Assembly: GCA_024742695.1 (NCBI GenBank)
Contig: JANSXY010000014.1
Location: 1-64,000, forward strand
Source: Paracoccaceae bacterium
Lineage (GTDB): Bacteria > Pseudomonadota > Alphaproteobacteria > Rhodobacterales > Rhodobacteraceae
Direction of reading: 5' to 3'
Length of the DNA: 64,000 bases
A program made the position numbers and the translations under genes. Positions 63,794-64,000 of the stretch are shown in pieces (positions within the stretch are counted from its first letter, which is position 1; every line of letters begins with the position of its first letter). Below the pieces are notes generated by a model, which saw nothing but the letters and a program-made list of their open reading frames with translations, made no database searches and had not been told where the DNA came from.

Positions 63794-64000
63794 TCAGCCC
63801 TGCAACGCCTCCCACATCTGGCGGTCGCGCTCGGCCGTCCAGATGCGGGGGGTATCTATGCCGCGCGCCTCGTCATAGGCGCGGGCGACGTTGAAGGGCA
63901 GGCAATGCTCGTAGATCGCGAAATCGGCGAACTTCGGGTCACAGGCCGCGCGCACCGCGTCCCAGGCCTCTTTCAGGCTGCCGCCGCGGGCCACGACCTT
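63794..64000 (-). CDS. C-terminal part of a probable MBL-fold hydrolase (cut by window edge)
   Basis: The last 68 residues of a protein whose start lies beyond the window. The segment has YEHCLPFNVARAYDEARGID and ends IWTAERDRQMWEALQG, which I associate with MBL-fold metallohydrolases that accompany this type of FAD monooxygenase. The metal-binding motifs would be outside the window, so the family call is tentative. It is 23 bp upstream of the monooxygenase gene in the same direction. Confidence 0.6.
   Translation of the reverse strand, partial: KVVARGGSLKEAWDAVRAACDPKFADFAIYEHCLPFNVARAYDEARGIDTPRIWTAERDRQMWEALQG

Overview
The window is high-G+C chromosomal DNA of an alphaproteobacterium. 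It is almost certainly from the order Rhodobacterales (Rhodobacter/Rhodovulum/Paracoccus-like). Supporting evidence is the RpoE-ChrR singlet-oxygen locus with its divergent furan-fatty-acid operon, an N-terminally zinc-ribboned DinB, the serC leader preceding serC-serA, the rsfS-rlmH-gpmI-envC-ctpA-rppH order, and dense packing with many 1-4 nt start/stop overlaps. I see no complete phage, IS element, CRISPR array or rRNA operon. One tRNA (Val, GAC) is present. The window is mostly core genome with a few unusual spots.

Layout. 0-9 kb: an SDR/alpha-beta hydrolase pair, clpB, pyrF, an NfeD/SPFH membrane pair, dinB and an N-formylglutamate amidohydrolase. 9-12 kb: tRNA-Val, rpmJ and a small zinc-ribbon protein. 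9.9-18.6 kb (minus strand): a branched-chain-amino-acid-type ABC transporter with an acyl-CoA ligase gene at each end of the operon. A hybrid histidine kinase and an OmpR-type regulator (18.8-21.4 kb) diverge from it. 21.5-24.2 kb: two saccharopine-dehydrogenase-family genes and an ACT_3 protein. 24.7-30.7 kb: SDR, DUF3833, MFS, ufaO-like and ufaD-like genes diverging from rpoE-chrR, with two face-to-face TGATCC-N18-TA promoters between them. 30.8-35.3 kb: leuC-leuD-(secreted phosphatase/nuclease-fold protein)-leuB. 35.6-41.2 kb: ribosome and envelope operon. 41.3-44.1 kb: SOS-controlled dnaE2 lacking its usual C-terminal domain. 44.2-51.6 kb: lytic transglycosylase, an inserted methyltransferase gene, then (minus strand) dapD-hypothetical-dapE-GNAT-rnr. 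51.7-57.2 kb: LOG protein, GT39 glycosyltransferase, rlmN, IalB-family protein, asparaginase. 57.3-61.2 kb: serB diverging from serC-serA. 61.3-64 kb: phosphatase, then a FAD monooxygenase/DUF2783/hydrolase operon cut by the window edge.

How it works together. Several modules are legible. The serine block holds the three dedicated steps from 3-phosphoglycerate, with an RNA leader on serC. The leucine block holds isopropylmalate isomerase and dehydrogenase. The dap genes make lysine while the saccharopine pair probably degrades it. RpoE-ChrR with the ufa-like genes is a singlet-oxygen response that remodels membrane fatty acids. The transporter operon couples uptake of an unknown acid to CoA activation.

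The most unusual observations are these: (1) a methyltransferase gene bounded by a perfect 39-bp direct repeat that is the 3' end of rnr, with a diverged, stop-containing rnr tail on the far side; (2) a three-copy dispersed element made of GC-rich hairpins plus a conserved GGATATTT-N5-CCAAAAT tail at gene ends; (3) a DnaE2 without an OB-fold and without neighbouring imuA/imuB; (4) the transporter bracketed by two CoA ligases. All assignments come from reading the sequence and recalling families; no database search was run.
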